In this document: piece by piece, positions 33,799-42,183 of the stretch
Position numbering within the stretch: position 1 is the first letter of the stretch
How the letters are laid out: the number at the start of each line of letters is the position of its first letter
From: WGMI01 sp041739275
Lineage (GTDB): Bacteria; Bacteroidota; Bacteroidia; Flavobacteriales; Schleiferiaceae
NCBI GenBank assembly: GCA_041739275.1
Contig: JBGSOF010000054.1
Span: forward strand, 1 to 45,119
DNA: 45,119 nt
Reading direction: 5' to 3'
Notes under the pieces: generated by a model
Told to the model about the DNA's origin: nothing
Database searches by the model: none
Seen by the model: only the letters and a program-made list of their open reading frames with translations
Translations under genes and position numbers: made by a program

Positions 33799-36700
33799 AT
33801 GTCGGCCGCCTCTCATCCCTTGCTCAAGCAGTATCTCGACCATCCGGGTCTCGAACTGCCCAAGAGCGCCCAAGCCGTCGGCCTGCATCGCTTGGTCGGT
33901 TCGCAGGCATCTTTGGTCGCCGCCGCACTTTTTGAACGCTCCGGCCGACCCGCACTATTCGTTCTAAGCGAACGAGAGCAAGCCGCCTATTTTCTCAACG
34001 ACTTAGAGGGTCTGCTCGGTTCGGAGCGCGTTTTGTTCTATCCCGCCAGCTATCGAAGACCCTACGAACTCGAAGAAACCGACAACGCCAATGTGTTGAT
34101 GCGCGCCGAAGTGCTCAACGTGCTGGCGAGCTCAAAAAAGCAATTTGCCCTCGTCACCTATTGGGAAGCGCTCTTCGAAAAAGTACTCAAGTCGTCAGAC
34201 ATCGAATCTTCGAGTTTGCAGCTTCGATTGCGCGACAAAATCGGGCTCGAACTCTTGCGCGAAACCCTCAACGAATTTGGTTTTGAACACTCTGAAACCG
34301 TGGTGGAACCGGGGCAATTCTCGATACGCGGAGGAATTGTAGACGTATTCTCTTTCGCCCATGCCCTCCCCTGCCGAATCGAGTTTGACGACTTAGAGGT
34401 GGAAAGCATTCGCCGCTTCGACATTGAAACGCAGCTGAGCGTCGAGCTCATCTCTGAAATGGTGATTTTCTCGAATCCCGAGGACAAAAGCCGAGACGAA
34501 ATTCGCCAGCCTCTGACCGACTCCCTTTTGCCCGAAAGTTGGCTTTGGGTTGAAGACCCTCAGGCCGGGCTGGCGAAACTCGACAAACTCTACGAGCAAG
34601 CATCGACGGCCTATGCCGCCATAAACAGCCCCATTCGCCGCTTGCCTCCCGAGCGCCTGTACGCCACATCTTCTGAATTGCGACTGGAACGTTTTGCGCG
34701 TTTGCTGCACCCCGAAACCGGTGGCATCGACTTCAAAGGCACGCCCCAGCCGAGCTTCAACAAACAATTCGACTTGCTGGCGCAGAAATTTGACGAACTC
34801 AAGATTCGCGGTTTTTCGACCCATTTGGTGTGCGCCGGCCAAAAACAACTCGAGCGCTTTGAGGCGATATTTCGCGATTTGGGCGAAAAACTCGAATACC
34901 AGCCCCTGCTCGGAAGTCTGCACGCGGGTTTTATTGACGACCGCATCAAAATCGCGGTTTTTACAGACCACCAGATCTTTGAGCGCTATCACCGATTTAA
35001 GCTTAAAACGGGCTTCGAAAAGCAGAAAGCGCTTACGCTTCAAGAACTTACAGCGCTTGAATACGGCGACTTCATCACCCATATCGACCACGGGGTCGGG
35101 CGTTTTGCGGGACTTCAGAAAATCGACAACAGCGGAAAGCTTCAAGAAGCTATAAAACTGATTTACAAAGACAACGACGTTCTGTATATCAGCATCCACT
35201 CGCTTCACAAAATCGCGCGGTTTACGGGCAAGGAAGGGATGGCGCCTTCGCTTCACAAGCTCGGCAGTGGTGCCTGGAACAAGCTCAAAGCCAAGACCAA
35301 ATCGAAGGTCCGCGAAATGGCCTTCGACTTGATCGCACTCTATGCCAAGCGAAAAGCAGCGCAGGGTTTTGCGTTTAAACCCGACACCTACTTGCAGCAC
35401 GAGTTGGAGGCGAGCTTTATTTACGAAGACACCCCCGACCAAATCAAAGCGACGGCCGATGTCAAGGCCGATATGGAAAAACCCACGCCCATGGACCGCT
35501 TGGTGTGCGGAGACGTAGGCTTTGGGAAGACTGAAATCGCCATTCGCGCCGCGTTTAAAGCCGTAACCGATGGCAAACAGGTGGCCGTTTTGGTGCCGAC
35601 CACCCTGCTGGCCTTTCAGCACTACAAGACGTTCAGCGAACGGCTTCGAGAGTTTCCGTGCACAGTCGATTATCTCAATCGATTCAAGACCGCCAAACAG
35701 CAAAGAGACACCCTCGACAAGCTCAAAGAAGGGCGGATCGACATTATGATTGGCACCCATCGACTTGTAGCCAAAGATGTGATCTTTAAAGATTTGGGCT
35801 TGATGATTATCGACGAAGAGCAGAAGTTCGGGGTTTCGGTAAAAGACAAGCTCAAGACGATCAAGGTGAATGTGGATACGCTCACTCTGACCGCGACGCC
35901 GATTCCGCGAACTTTGCAGTTTTCGTTGATGGCGGCTCGCGATTTGAGCGTGATGACCACCCCACCGCCCAACAGGCAGCCCATCGAAACGCGGATTATT
36001 CAACTCGACGAGGCGGAGATTCGCGATGCCATTGCCTCAGAACTCGACCGCGGTGGGCAAGTGTTCTTCGTGCACAATCGAATTGAAAGCCTGCCTTTGA
36101 TTTCGGGTATGATTCAGCGTTTGGTGCCCGATGCTCGCGTGCGAACAGGGCACGGACAGATGGACGGCAATGCGCTGGAAGAGTTGATGCTCGACTTCAT
36201 TGAAGGGCATTTTGACGTGCTGGTTTCGACCACGATTGTCGAGAACGGAATCGACGTGCCGAACGCAAATACCATCTTGATCGATCAAGCACAGAACTTC
36301 GGAATGGCCGATTTGCACCAAATGCGCGGACGAGTGGGCCGGAGCAACCGAAAGGCGCACTGCTTTTTAATCGCGCCCCCTTCATCTGTGCTCACCGACG
36401 AAGCGCGGAAAAGGCTTCGAGCCCTCGAGCAATTCAGCGATTTGGGAAGTGGTTTTTCGATTGCGATGCGCGACCTCGAAATTCGTGGAGCAGGCGATCT
36501 TTTGGGAGCCGATCAGAGCGGATTCATCGCAGAAATGGGCTTCGAAACCTATCAAAAGATTTTGGCCGAAGCGGTAGACGAGCTCAAGGAAAACGAGTAT
36601 AAAGATCTCTATGCCCACGAGCGACGAGAGCTTCATCCGATTGATACCCAGCTCGACACAGATCTCGAAATTCTGATTCCCGACGAGTACGTCAATCAAA

Positions 36701-37107
36701 CCGAAGAGCGCTTGCGGCTCTATCAGACCTTGGACAGCATTGAAGATGAACAGGGTTTGGCGCGTTTTGAGGCAGAACTGACCGATCGCTTTGGCGCGTG
36801 CCCCCCTCCGGTTCAAGAACTTATAGATTCGATGCGGCTGCGGATGTTGGGCGGAACCCTCGGGTTCGAAAAAATCATTTTAAAGCAGTGCAAGTTTATC
36901 GGGCAGTTTGTGGGAGACCCTGCGCATGAGTTTTACCAAGGCCCTGTATTTCAACGAATTCTCGAATCACTCCGCCACAGTCGAAAGGCGGAAATGAAGG
37001 AGCGCAATGGGCGGCTTTCTCTTTCGGTGCCCGACATTTGCTCGGTGGTCGAAGCCAAAGAATTGTTGATGGGCTGGATTCCGGAGAGCGAAGTGGCCTC
37101 GGTTTAA
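33799..37107 (+). CDS. mfd: Transcription-repair coupling factor
   Basis: Mfd pushes stalled RNA polymerase off damaged DNA and recruits UvrA. The 1102-residue protein has the UvrB-like N-terminal domains (about 1-400, with FSIRGGIVDVF), the RNA-polymerase-interacting region around GDFITHIDHGVGRF, and the helicase: Walker A GDVGFGKTEIAIRAAF, DEEQ box IIDEEQKFG, TATPIPRTL, and VSTTIVENGIDVPNAN with LHQMRGRVGRS. The C-terminal domain (YLYQTLDS-type region and beyond) is complete. ATG 33799 is preferred over the codon at 33766 because of the promoter box between them. Confidence 0.97.
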   Translation: MSAASHPLLKQYLDHPGLELPKSAQAVGLHRLVGSQASLVAAALFERSGRPALFVLSEREQAAYFLNDLEGLLGSERVLFYPASYRRPYELEETDNANVLMRAEVLNVLASSKKQFALVTYWEALFEKVLKSSDIESSSLQLRLRDKIGLELLRETLNEFGFEHSETVVEPGQFSIRGGIVDVFSFAHALPCRIEFDDLEVESIRRFDIETQLSVELISEMVIFSNPEDKSRDEIRQPLTDSLLPESWLWVEDPQAGLAKLDKLYEQASTAYAAINSPIRRLPPERLYATSSELRLERFARLLHPETGGIDFKGTPQPSFNKQFDLLAQKFDELKIRGFSTHLVCAGQKQLERFEAIFRDLGEKLEYQPLLGSLHAGFIDDRIKIAVFTDHQIFERYHRFKLKTGFEKQKALTLQELTALEYGDFITHIDHGVGRFAGLQKIDNSGKLQEAIKLIYKDNDVLYISIHSLHKIARFTGKEGMAPSLHKLGSGAWNKLKAKTKSKVREMAFDLIALYAKRKAAQGFAFKPDTYLQHELEASFIYEDTPDQIKATADVKADMEKPTPMDRLVCGDVGFGKTEIAIRAAFKAVTDGKQVAVLVPTTLLAFQHYKTFSERLREFPCTVDYLNRFKTAKQQRDTLDKLKEGRIDIMIGTHRLVAKDVIFKDLGLMIIDEEQKFGVSVKDKLKTIKVNVDTLTLTATPIPRTLQFSLMAARDLSVMTTPPPNRQPIETRIIQLDEAEIRDAIASELDRGGQVFFVHNRIESLPLISGMIQRLVPDARVRTGHGQMDGNALEELMLDFIEGHFDVLVSTTIVENGIDVPNANTILIDQAQNFGMADLHQMRGRVGRSNRKAHCFLIAPPSSVLTDEARKRLRALEQFSDLGSGFSIAMRDLEIRGAGDLLGADQSGFIAEMGFETYQKILAEAVDELKENEYKDLYAHERRELHPIDTQLDTDLEILIPDEYVNQTEERLRLYQTLDSIEDEQGLARFEAELTDRFGACPPPVQELIDSMRLRMLGGTLGFEKIILKQCKFIGQFVGDPAHEFYQGPVFQRILESLRHSRKAEMKERNGRLSLSVPDICSVVEAKELLMGWIPESEVASV

Positions 37108-37129
37108 ACAGAGTTATTTTTTTGATTTT

Positions 37130-37678
37130 ATGATGAATAGATCGTCTTGGTTTGCGGCGGTTCGAACCGATCTCGAAGGCTTGAAAAAGCGCTTGGCCGA
37201 GTCGTTTTATTATGTCGAAAACGACGATTTACAAAGGCGGCCTTCTCCGGGAAAATGGACCGCTTTGGAGTGCTTGGAGCATTTGACCTTGGTAAACGAG
37301 TCTTACGCAAAAAATATTCGGACCGCCATAGACCGAGCTCGTCCGTCGAACGAGACGCGGTTTCGAGCGGGAGTTCTCGGGGGGTATTTGATTCGAGCCA
37401 ACAAGCCGCGCGAGCAGGGCAAGATTCCTATGCCCATGAAGACGATGAAGGCATACGATCCACAACCAAATCGACGTGCCCAAGCCGTGTTTGAGGATTT
37501 TGAACGCAGCCTCGACGCACTTTTGATCTTGCTCGATCGGGCCAAAGACTACGACCTCCACCAGTCGGTATTGACCTTGATGCCCCCGCTGCGCATTCGC
37601 TTGGGCTCGGCCTTTTTGGTCCTCACCGCGCACATGGAACGCCATCTGCTCCAAGCCGAACGGGCGGTGCGGGGGTAG
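37130..37678 (+). CDS. DinB-family protein
   Basis: A 182-residue four-helix-bundle protein of the DinB/YfiT type, some members of which are metal-dependent thiol transferases or hydrolases. The conserved GKWTALECLEHLTLVNESY segment carries His56-type metal position, and a second His lies near the C-terminus in LTAHMERHLLQAER. It resembles the second DinB protein encoded at 38400-38939 (TALECLEHL against NALECLEHL; IRLGSAFLVLTAHMERHLLQ against IRLKLGDVFHFLINHNLRHL). ATG 37130 or 37133. It follows mfd by 22 nt; a T-rich TTTG ends 5 nt before the ATG. Confidence 0.82.
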   Translation: MMNRSSWFAAVRTDLEGLKKRLAESFYYVENDDLQRRPSPGKWTALECLEHLTLVNESYAKNIRTAIDRARPSNETRFRAGVLGGYLIRANKPREQGKIPMPMKTMKAYDPQPNRRAQAVFEDFERSLDALLILLDRAKDYDLHQSVLTLMPPLRIRLGSAFLVLTAHMERHLLQAERAVRG

Positions 37679-37700
37679 AATTGTCGGGGAAAAAGGCGTT

Positions 37701-37982
37701 TTAGAAGGCCTGAGGCGGTGTTCGAAGAACATCGATAACCGTCAGGATGATCAATGAACGCTTTCTAATTCGTTAGAAAACACGAGTATATCGAGACAAG
37801 GAAAAACTGCGCACATCTTGAAATTCAATCGATCCCATTTCCGGAAATCGTGCGAGCAGAGAAAAAAGTCCGTCTACACGTCGAACAAACCATTTTGCTG
37901 CAACTGAACCCAATTCCCGATGTAGTCTCTCTTCTATTATTTCAATATCCCGAACGGCTCTTGGAGTGAGCTCTACCCTCAC
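37701..37982 (-). pseudogene. RelE/ParE-family toxin interrupted by an in-frame stop
   Basis: The frame begins at GTG 37982, which overlaps the antitoxin stop (GTGA), and reads MRVELTPRAVRDIEIIEERL onward, a ParE-type start. After 69 residues, at LSRYTRVF, it meets TAA (37773-37775). Without that stop the same frame continues for 23 codons as RIRKRSLIILTVIDVLRTPP and QAF to a TAA at 37701-37703, giving a 93-residue protein of normal ParE length whose last strands match the family pattern (YxxxYRI...IIILxVxHxRR-type). A Tyr codon (TAT/TAC) at the stop position would complete it. It is either a pseudogene or a sequencing error; the shortened protein lacks the C-terminal strand needed for the fold. 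Confidence 0.75.
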
Positions 37983-38212
37983 TGCAAACGCTGCTTCACC
38001 ACTTCCCAATCCGTTAAATTCGCATCTTCCAAGGACTCTTCCAAGGCGGCGTAGATCGTCTTTTTTTGTTCTTCGCTCAAGCGGTCCCAAACACCCCCTT
38101 CCGAATGCCGCAACTGCTCAGACAACAGGGTCTTCAGCAAGTGTAAAAAGGATTCACTTTTGACGTGAACCAACAATTCCTGCACCTCCGATCTTAAGTG
38201 AACCAGATTCAT
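37979..38212 (-). CDS. Antitoxin of the ParE-like pair
   Basis: A 77-residue, largely helical and acidic protein with ILE/Leu-rich N-terminus (MNLVHLRSEVQELLVHV) and a C-terminal region rich in Glu (ALEESLEDANLTDWEVVKQRLQ, in part). Small acidic proteins like this with the toxin gene 4 nt overlapped downstream are typical antitoxins. The ATG at 38212 is preferred; a TTG at 38233 is in frame and would add 7 residues. A TACATTTG promoter box lies 18 nt upstream. It is intact although its toxin frame is broken. Confidence 0.75.
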   Translation of the reverse strand: MNLVHLRSEVQELLVHVKSESFLHLLKTLLSEQLRHSEGGVWDRLSEEQKKTIYAALEESLEDANLTDWEVVKQRLQ

Positions 38213-38230
38213 GGCGATCCTTTTGTTTTT

Positions 38231-38238
38231 CAAATGTA
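38231..38238 (-). promoter_or_regulatory. -7 element for the toxin-antitoxin operon
   Basis: On the minus strand TACATTTG matches TAnnTTTG exactly. A TTTCG, one base from the TTTG element, lies about 18 nt further upstream. Confidence 0.5.
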
Positions 38239-38399
38239 CGAATATCCTTATTTATTCGAAAATACAGCTCGACAAGCCGTTCCCCTCCTAGGTCTTACCA
38301 ATTCAGACGTTTAGGCATTCGCCATCCATTCTCAAATGCGAGAAATCAATCCACGGATGGCCCGAATCAGCGCGGGGCATCGATCGTCCCTGTCTGTCC
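38239..38399. other. Intergenic stretch with an inverted repeat
   Basis: About 160 nt between the antitoxin promoter and the second DinB gene. CCATCC (38322-38327) and GGATGG (38355-38360) are perfect 6-bp arms, 27 nt apart. No gene is visible. Confidence 0.4.
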
Positions 38400-38939
38400 C
38401 TATTGCCCTTTTTGAATCGAATCGATTTGATGGAGATGGCGCAGGTTGTGGTTAATCAGAAAGTGAAACACATCGCCGAGTTTCAAACGGATCAAGGGCG
38501 ACAAGGAGGTTTGAATGCGGATTCGGTTCAGCGAAACCCGAGCCGATCGATCCATCAATTGCTGCAAAGTATTGTGCTGATCTTCAAATCGTTTCAGAAC
38601 CGTTCCCGGCACCAGCGCCTCTGTGGGGGTCATCATCGGTGCTGTTTTCATGGAAGCCGAGCCCCCGGGGAGAATCATCTTAGAGAAGTAGACTCCCAGC
38701 CAACCCGATTTGAAATCAGCATCAGCGGCAAAAGCCTTATGCTCCAGAGACCAAGCGATCTTGGGAAGGTAAAAATCTCCGTATCGATTCAAGTGTTCGA
38801 GACATTCGAGTGCATTCCAAGAGCCTTCTCGCGGGCGTACCATAAGCTGGGACGGTTCCCAGGTGCGAATTTGATCGAACTTTTGCCAGTTCTTTTCGTG
38901 GCTTTTAATGACGAATGCCAGCCATTCAAACGAGGTCAT
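38400..38939 (-). CDS. DinB-family protein, second copy
   Basis: A 179-residue paralogue of the protein at 37130-37678, encoded on the opposite strand. It keeps GSWNALECLEHLNRYGDFY and a C-terminal HNLRHLHQI with the second metal-type histidines. The ATG at 38939 is chosen over the codon at 38957. It lies 55 nt downstream of the Crp/Fnr gene on the same strand and is probably co-transcribed with it. Function unknown. Confidence 0.82.
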   Translation of the reverse strand: MTSFEWLAFVIKSHEKNWQKFDQIRTWEPSQLMVRPREGSWNALECLEHLNRYGDFYLPKIAWSLEHKAFAADADFKSGWLGVYFSKMILPGGSASMKTAPMMTPTEALVPGTVLKRFEDQHNTLQQLMDRSARVSLNRIRIQTSLSPLIRLKLGDVFHFLINHNLRHLHQIDSIQKGQ

Positions 38940-38994
38940 ACGCGGGGTTTTATGCAAAATTCGCGGCCGGACACTTGGCGGAACTTGATCTAAA

Positions 38995-39525
38995 TCAAGA
39001 CTTTTGAACCCGCGAAAGCGTTTCAGGCGTCATACGCAAATAATTGGCGATATGTCGTCTGGGGATTTCTTGGAACAGCGCAGGACTTCTTTCCAAGACG
39101 CGCAAGTACCGCTCTTTGGGCGACGCGGTGAGCAAATCCCGCTCGCGTTCTAACTGTTGAACGACCAAGCCCTCCAAAACTCCGCTCCACCACTGCCTGA
39201 ATTCGTCGCTGAGGAAAAGCGCGTCCATTCTGTGTTTAGGAATGATGTGCACCTTGGTTTTTTTGAGTGCTTGTATGAAGTATTGAGAAGCTTTGCCGGT
39301 GAGAAAGGAATCGAGCGCCAAGACGATGTTTCCTCGGTATGCCAAGCGAACGGTCTGCTCTTCGGAATGATCCAAAAAATAGATACGAAGACTGCCGCTT
39401 TCTACCAAGTACAACCGCTCGTCTATTTCCCCAGCTTGCAATAGGTAGTCGTTTCGCTGAAGCGCGAGATGGGTGTCAGAAAGCTCCAAGAGCTTTACAG
39501 ATATTGTACGATGCGAACTTTCCAC
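38995..39525 (-). CDS. Crp/Fnr-family transcription regulator
   Basis: A 176-residue regulator with an N-terminal cyclic-nucleotide-binding-like barrel (YLLQAGEIDERLYLVESGSLRIYF, here in two parts) and a short C-terminal helix-turn-helix ending IPRRHIANYLRMTPETLSRV. The residues that bind cAMP in E. coli Crp are not evident. The start GTG 39525 gives a protein about 20 residues shorter at the N-terminus than relatives; the frame stays open upstream to 39559 with only ATA/ATT codons as possible starts, and that extension (IFTALQTCIIQRV) looks like the missing N-terminus. A 14-bp palindrome lies upstream. DinB gene downstream. Confidence 0.85.
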   Translation of the reverse strand: MESSHRTISVKLLELSDTHLALQRNDYLLQAGEIDERLYLVESGSLRIYFLDHSEEQTVRLAYRGNIVLALDSFLTGKASQYFIQALKKTKVHIIPKHRMDALFLSDEFRQWWSGVLEGLVVQQLERERDLLTASPKERYLRVLERSPALFQEIPRRHIANYLRMTPETLSRVQKS

Positions 39526-39590
39526 TCTCTGAATTATACATGTTTGGAGAGCGGTAAATATCTGCTAATTCAAAATTCCAGTCGATTCCA

Positions 39591-39604
39591 AAATTGATCA
39601 ATTT
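39591..39604. promoter_or_regulatory. Palindrome upstream of the Crp/Fnr gene
   Basis: AAATTGATCAATTT is a perfect 14-bp palindrome, about 70 nt upstream of the regulator's start. The TTGAT/ATCAA arms recall FNR-type half-sites but without the usual 4-nt spacer. It may be an autoregulatory site. Confidence 0.4.
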
Positions 39605-39743
39605 ACTGAATCACATCCTGTGGAGAAATACTCAAAGTCTAAAACAGGCTTTCTGCTCATTGCCGGAACAATTGAACTCCGCTTTAAGACGGCGCTACAT
39701 TTTTTGAGATTCGCTCGCTCATGATTGCGCCCATCTTCTTTGA

Positions 39744-40511
39744 TTAGTGTATTCCCACCGGCGATGCCAGCGGTGGAACACTGTTCGCGAATGTGGCAAT
39801 GGTCAAGAGAAAACTGCTGTCCTTCTGAGCCTCGACACTGTGACTCTCGCCGCGTTTTAAATCGATCCAGTCTCCCTTGTCCAACTGAACAGACTGCTCA
39901 TCTACGCGAAAAATGATGCTTCCGCGCAAAACCAACAGACTCATGGGTCCTTGAGCCCGATGAGGTTTGAGCTCGGCTCCACAGCGCATGATACCCAGGC
40001 GAACCTTTACAGTTTCAGAACCTGACAATGCGATAAACTTCTTATCCAATTTCGCGCGTTCCATATCGCTCCACCCTTCATGGATCACATCCTCCAAATT
40101 TGTCTTTATGAGGAGGCCCTGTCCGACGTGTGCACCGGGTCGATGGTTTTTCTCCGGACTCGCCTCTGGTGAATCTGCCGAGTTCGATCTAGCCTTATAC
40201 CGCAATTGTTCAACTATTCTCGATGTCTCAGGATCTGACGAGATTCCATAGCCGTTGACCAAAAGACCTTTTACTCCGTGTTTCTTCGATGAAATGGCGT
40301 ACAAAATAGACTGATAATCGGGATCAGAAGGTCCTTCAAAGCGATAAATCTTATCAATTTCAAAATCTTCGGTAACGAGCGCCAAATCGACCTTTTGGGT
40401 CGTGCCGCATTCTTTTTTGATATTGAAATCGTGCGTGTAGCCAGTCTCTCTGAGTCCGTTGATCGTTTCAGATAAGCTACCGAAATTCTCACTTAATGGA
40501 TCAGTTTTCAT
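39744..40511 (-). CDS. Fusion of a small PRPP-synthetase-annotated domain with a cupin
   Basis: A 255-residue protein in two parts. Residues about 10-104 match a short Bacteroidota protein that databases call phosphoribosylpyrophosphate synthetase (LSETINGLRETGYTHDFNI, IYRFEGPSDPDYQSILYAIS, GVKGLLVNGYG) but which is too short to be that enzyme. After a charged Ser/Pro linker (105-130) comes a cupin (about 150-245): CGAELKPHRAQGPMSLLVLRG, in part, with His184, and DWIDLKRGESHSV with His224. The start is ATG 40511. Cupins bind metals or small ligands; a sensing role is possible. I know the first domain as a stand-alone protein, so the fusion is notable. Confidence 0.72.
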   Translation of the reverse strand: MKTDPLSENFGSLSETINGLRETGYTHDFNIKKECGTTQKVDLALVTEDFEIDKIYRFEGPSDPDYQSILYAISSKKHGVKGLLVNGYGISSDPETSRIVEQLRYKARSNSADSPEASPEKNHRPGAHVGQGLLIKTNLEDVIHEGWSDMERAKLDKKFIALSGSETVKVRLGIMRCGAELKPHRAQGPMSLLVLRGSIIFRVDEQSVQLDKGDWIDLKRGESHSVEAQKDSSFLLTIATFANSVPPLASPVGIH

Positions 40512-40771
40512 CCTCACAATATAGTCAATAAAATCAACCGATCCAAAATATAGTTATGCGATATTCGATACATTTTGTACACGAATGTCACTTTTTTTGA
40601 GCGCAATTTTTAATAGAATTTCAGTTGAATTTCTTCAATCCTTATAAATGATTCTTTTGACGAAATCGCCTGGTCTTAAGAGAAGCCGACAGCTTCGGCT
40701 TTCCGGTTTCTTGAAGAAACCTGCGTTTCGCCTTCGCTTTTCTTTCGGGTCGCGCAGTCCATTCCACCGGA
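40512..40771. other. Intergenic stretch with two hairpins
   Basis: About 260 nt, A+T-rich in the left half. It contains two AATATAGT copies (40517-40553 region) just upstream of the cupin-fusion start and two tandem hairpins at 40683-40721 downstream of the YdeI gene. I see no gene. Confidence 0.45.
40683..40721. terminator. Two tandem hairpins after the AbiE-YdeI operon
   Basis: AAGCCGA (40683-40689) pairs with TCGGCTT (40695-40701) around a 5-nt loop. GGTTTC (40705-40710) pairs with GAAACC (40716-40721) around TTGAA. Neither has a strong T-run, so termination is only likely. Confidence 0.4.
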
Positions 40772-41389
40772 CTACGACTCAAACCGCGCCCTGCGATTCT
40801 CAGAAGCCATTGAAACAATTTCGGCAATGCGCTTCGAGCGCGTTTCCGGCCGTTTAGCAAACGCAATCCATTCGAGATGAGCCCGTTTTACAGTGCGAGG
40901 AAAAGCCTCCCAATAAACTCGGGCTTGAGGAAGGAGGGCAAAAGCCTCTTCGAGATCTTCGGGCGCGATGAGCTCTTCTACTGCGTCGAGCAAAGTCCAA
41001 CTGCCGAGGGCTTTAGCTCGTTCAATGGACGCCCAGCCCGCGGGCTGCATCCGCCCTTCGGCGATCACCCGCTCTAATTTTTCCTTGTTGACCTTGCTCC
41101 ATGCGCTCTGGGGCTTGCGCGGAGCAAAGTATTGAATATAAGACAGATCGTCTCTTTTGTTGGGCACACTGTCGATCCACCCCCAGCACAAGGCCTCGTC
41201 GACCGCTTCAGAATAGTAGATCGAGGGTTGACCCGAATCCTTTTTGAACATCACCAACCAACACCCTTGTGCGCTTGCGTGATTCAAGGCCAGCCACTGC
41301 CGCCAGGCGGCTACATCGGGCGCTGCCAAGGCGGGCTTGCCCCGATAATCGGGATACGAAACAAAGGCTTCTGCTTTTGTGGCTTCCAT
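40772..41389 (-). CDS. YdeI/OmpD-associated family protein
   Basis: A 205-residue cytosolic protein of the YdeI family. Family features are WRQWLALNHASAQGCWLV near the start, SIYYSEAVDEALCWGWIDS in mid-protein and RKPQSAWSKVNKEKLERVI. The C-terminus is basic (RPETRSKRIAEIV). The biochemical role of the family is unclear. The ATG at 41389 shares its A with the TAA of the AbiEii gene (TAATG), so the two are translationally linked. Confidence 0.87.
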   Translation of the reverse strand: MEATKAEAFVSYPDYRGKPALAAPDVAAWRQWLALNHASAQGCWLVMFKKDSGQPSIYYSEAVDEALCWGWIDSVPNKRDDLSYIQYFAPRKPQSAWSKVNKEKLERVIAEGRMQPAGWASIERAKALGSWTLLDAVEELIAPEDLEEAFALLPQARVYWEAFPRTVKRAHLEWIAFAKRPETRSKRIAEIVSMASENRRARFES

Positions 41390-42183
41390 TATGAATTCTG
41401 CGTTCCCCAATCGGATTGTCGCGCAATTTCTTCAAAAAATAGCACGCGATCCTCGAGGGTGGGATCGAACAGAAACGGTCGAACATCGGCAGCCATATCG
41501 GGCATCGACAATTGGGCACAATGGGTCAAAAGGCGTTCCTTTAATGATGCCACTGAGTGAATTCCCGTCTTGAGCTCGAGAAAATCCCAATCGGGAGAAA
41601 CCCCTCGGCTCAGTAAAAAAACGATGTCATAAAAATCTCGCCCTTTGTTTCGTTTTCGATTGAGCACGGCGTAACACTTTTGCGCCAACAACAAAGAAGG
41701 AGGACAACACGCCACATTTACGGAAACATCGAACCGCTCGATGCGATACCATTCCGGACTATAGGCATACCCTTGGGCTTCGGCATCTATCTGCAGCAAG
41801 ATGCGTTCTTCAACCTGACCCGAAAGTCCATTTTGAAATAGCAATCCAGGAAACCGCAATACGAGGTGATAAGCCCCTTTGGACCGCGATTCGATATACA
41901 CCGAATAACCCTCTTGCTCTAGCCCATTTTTCAACACCGACGAAAGCCCTTCGAATTGCTCCCAATCTAGCCCTACGATGTCGAAATTGAGATCTTCGCT
42001 GAACCTCCGATTCCCGTGTATGATTCGCAGACACGTGCCGCCCAAAAAGACGAGTCGACGACCTATTTCGTTCTGATACAACCAATAAAGAACCCGATGC
42101 TGGAGGTATTCCCTCAGTATAAACCGCTCTCGATATTGGAGTTCGGGAGGATAAAATAACTTGAGTTCGCGCAGATCAATCAT
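41389..42183 (-). CDS. AbiEii-type nucleotidyltransferase toxin
   Basis: A 264-residue nucleotidyltransferase of the AbiEii/AbiGii family, the toxin half of a type IV toxin-antitoxin or abortive-infection system. The NTase motif FLGGTCLRIIHGNRRFSEDLNFD, in part, supplies the GG pair and the DxD-type acidic residues (EDLNFD). A later Lys/Asp region, RKRNKGRDFYDIVFLLSRG, also fits. It overlaps the antitoxin gene by 8 nt and leads by TAATG into a YdeI-family gene. Confidence 0.9.
   Translation of the reverse strand: MIDLRELKLFYPPELQYRERFILREYLQHRVLYWLYQNEIGRRLVFLGGTCLRIIHGNRRFSEDLNFDIVGLDWEQFEGLSSVLKNGLEQEGYSVYIESRSKGAYHLVLRFPGLLFQNGLSGQVEERILLQIDAEAQGYAYSPEWYRIERFDVSVNVACCPPSLLLAQKCYAVLNRKRNKGRDFYDIVFLLSRGVSPDWDFLELKTGIHSVASLKERLLTHCAQLSMPDMAADVRPFLFDPTLEDRVLFFEEIARQSDWGTQNS

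Noticed and set aside
34393..36003. A 536-codon minus-strand open frame inside mfd
   Set aside because: It is a shadow of the high-GC mfd frame; mfd has all helicase motifs and the antisense protein has none.
40642..40866. A 74-codon basic minus-strand frame at the end of the YdeI gene
   Set aside because: It mostly overlaps the YdeI gene in another frame and runs through the two hairpins; Arg/Lys content reflects local composition.
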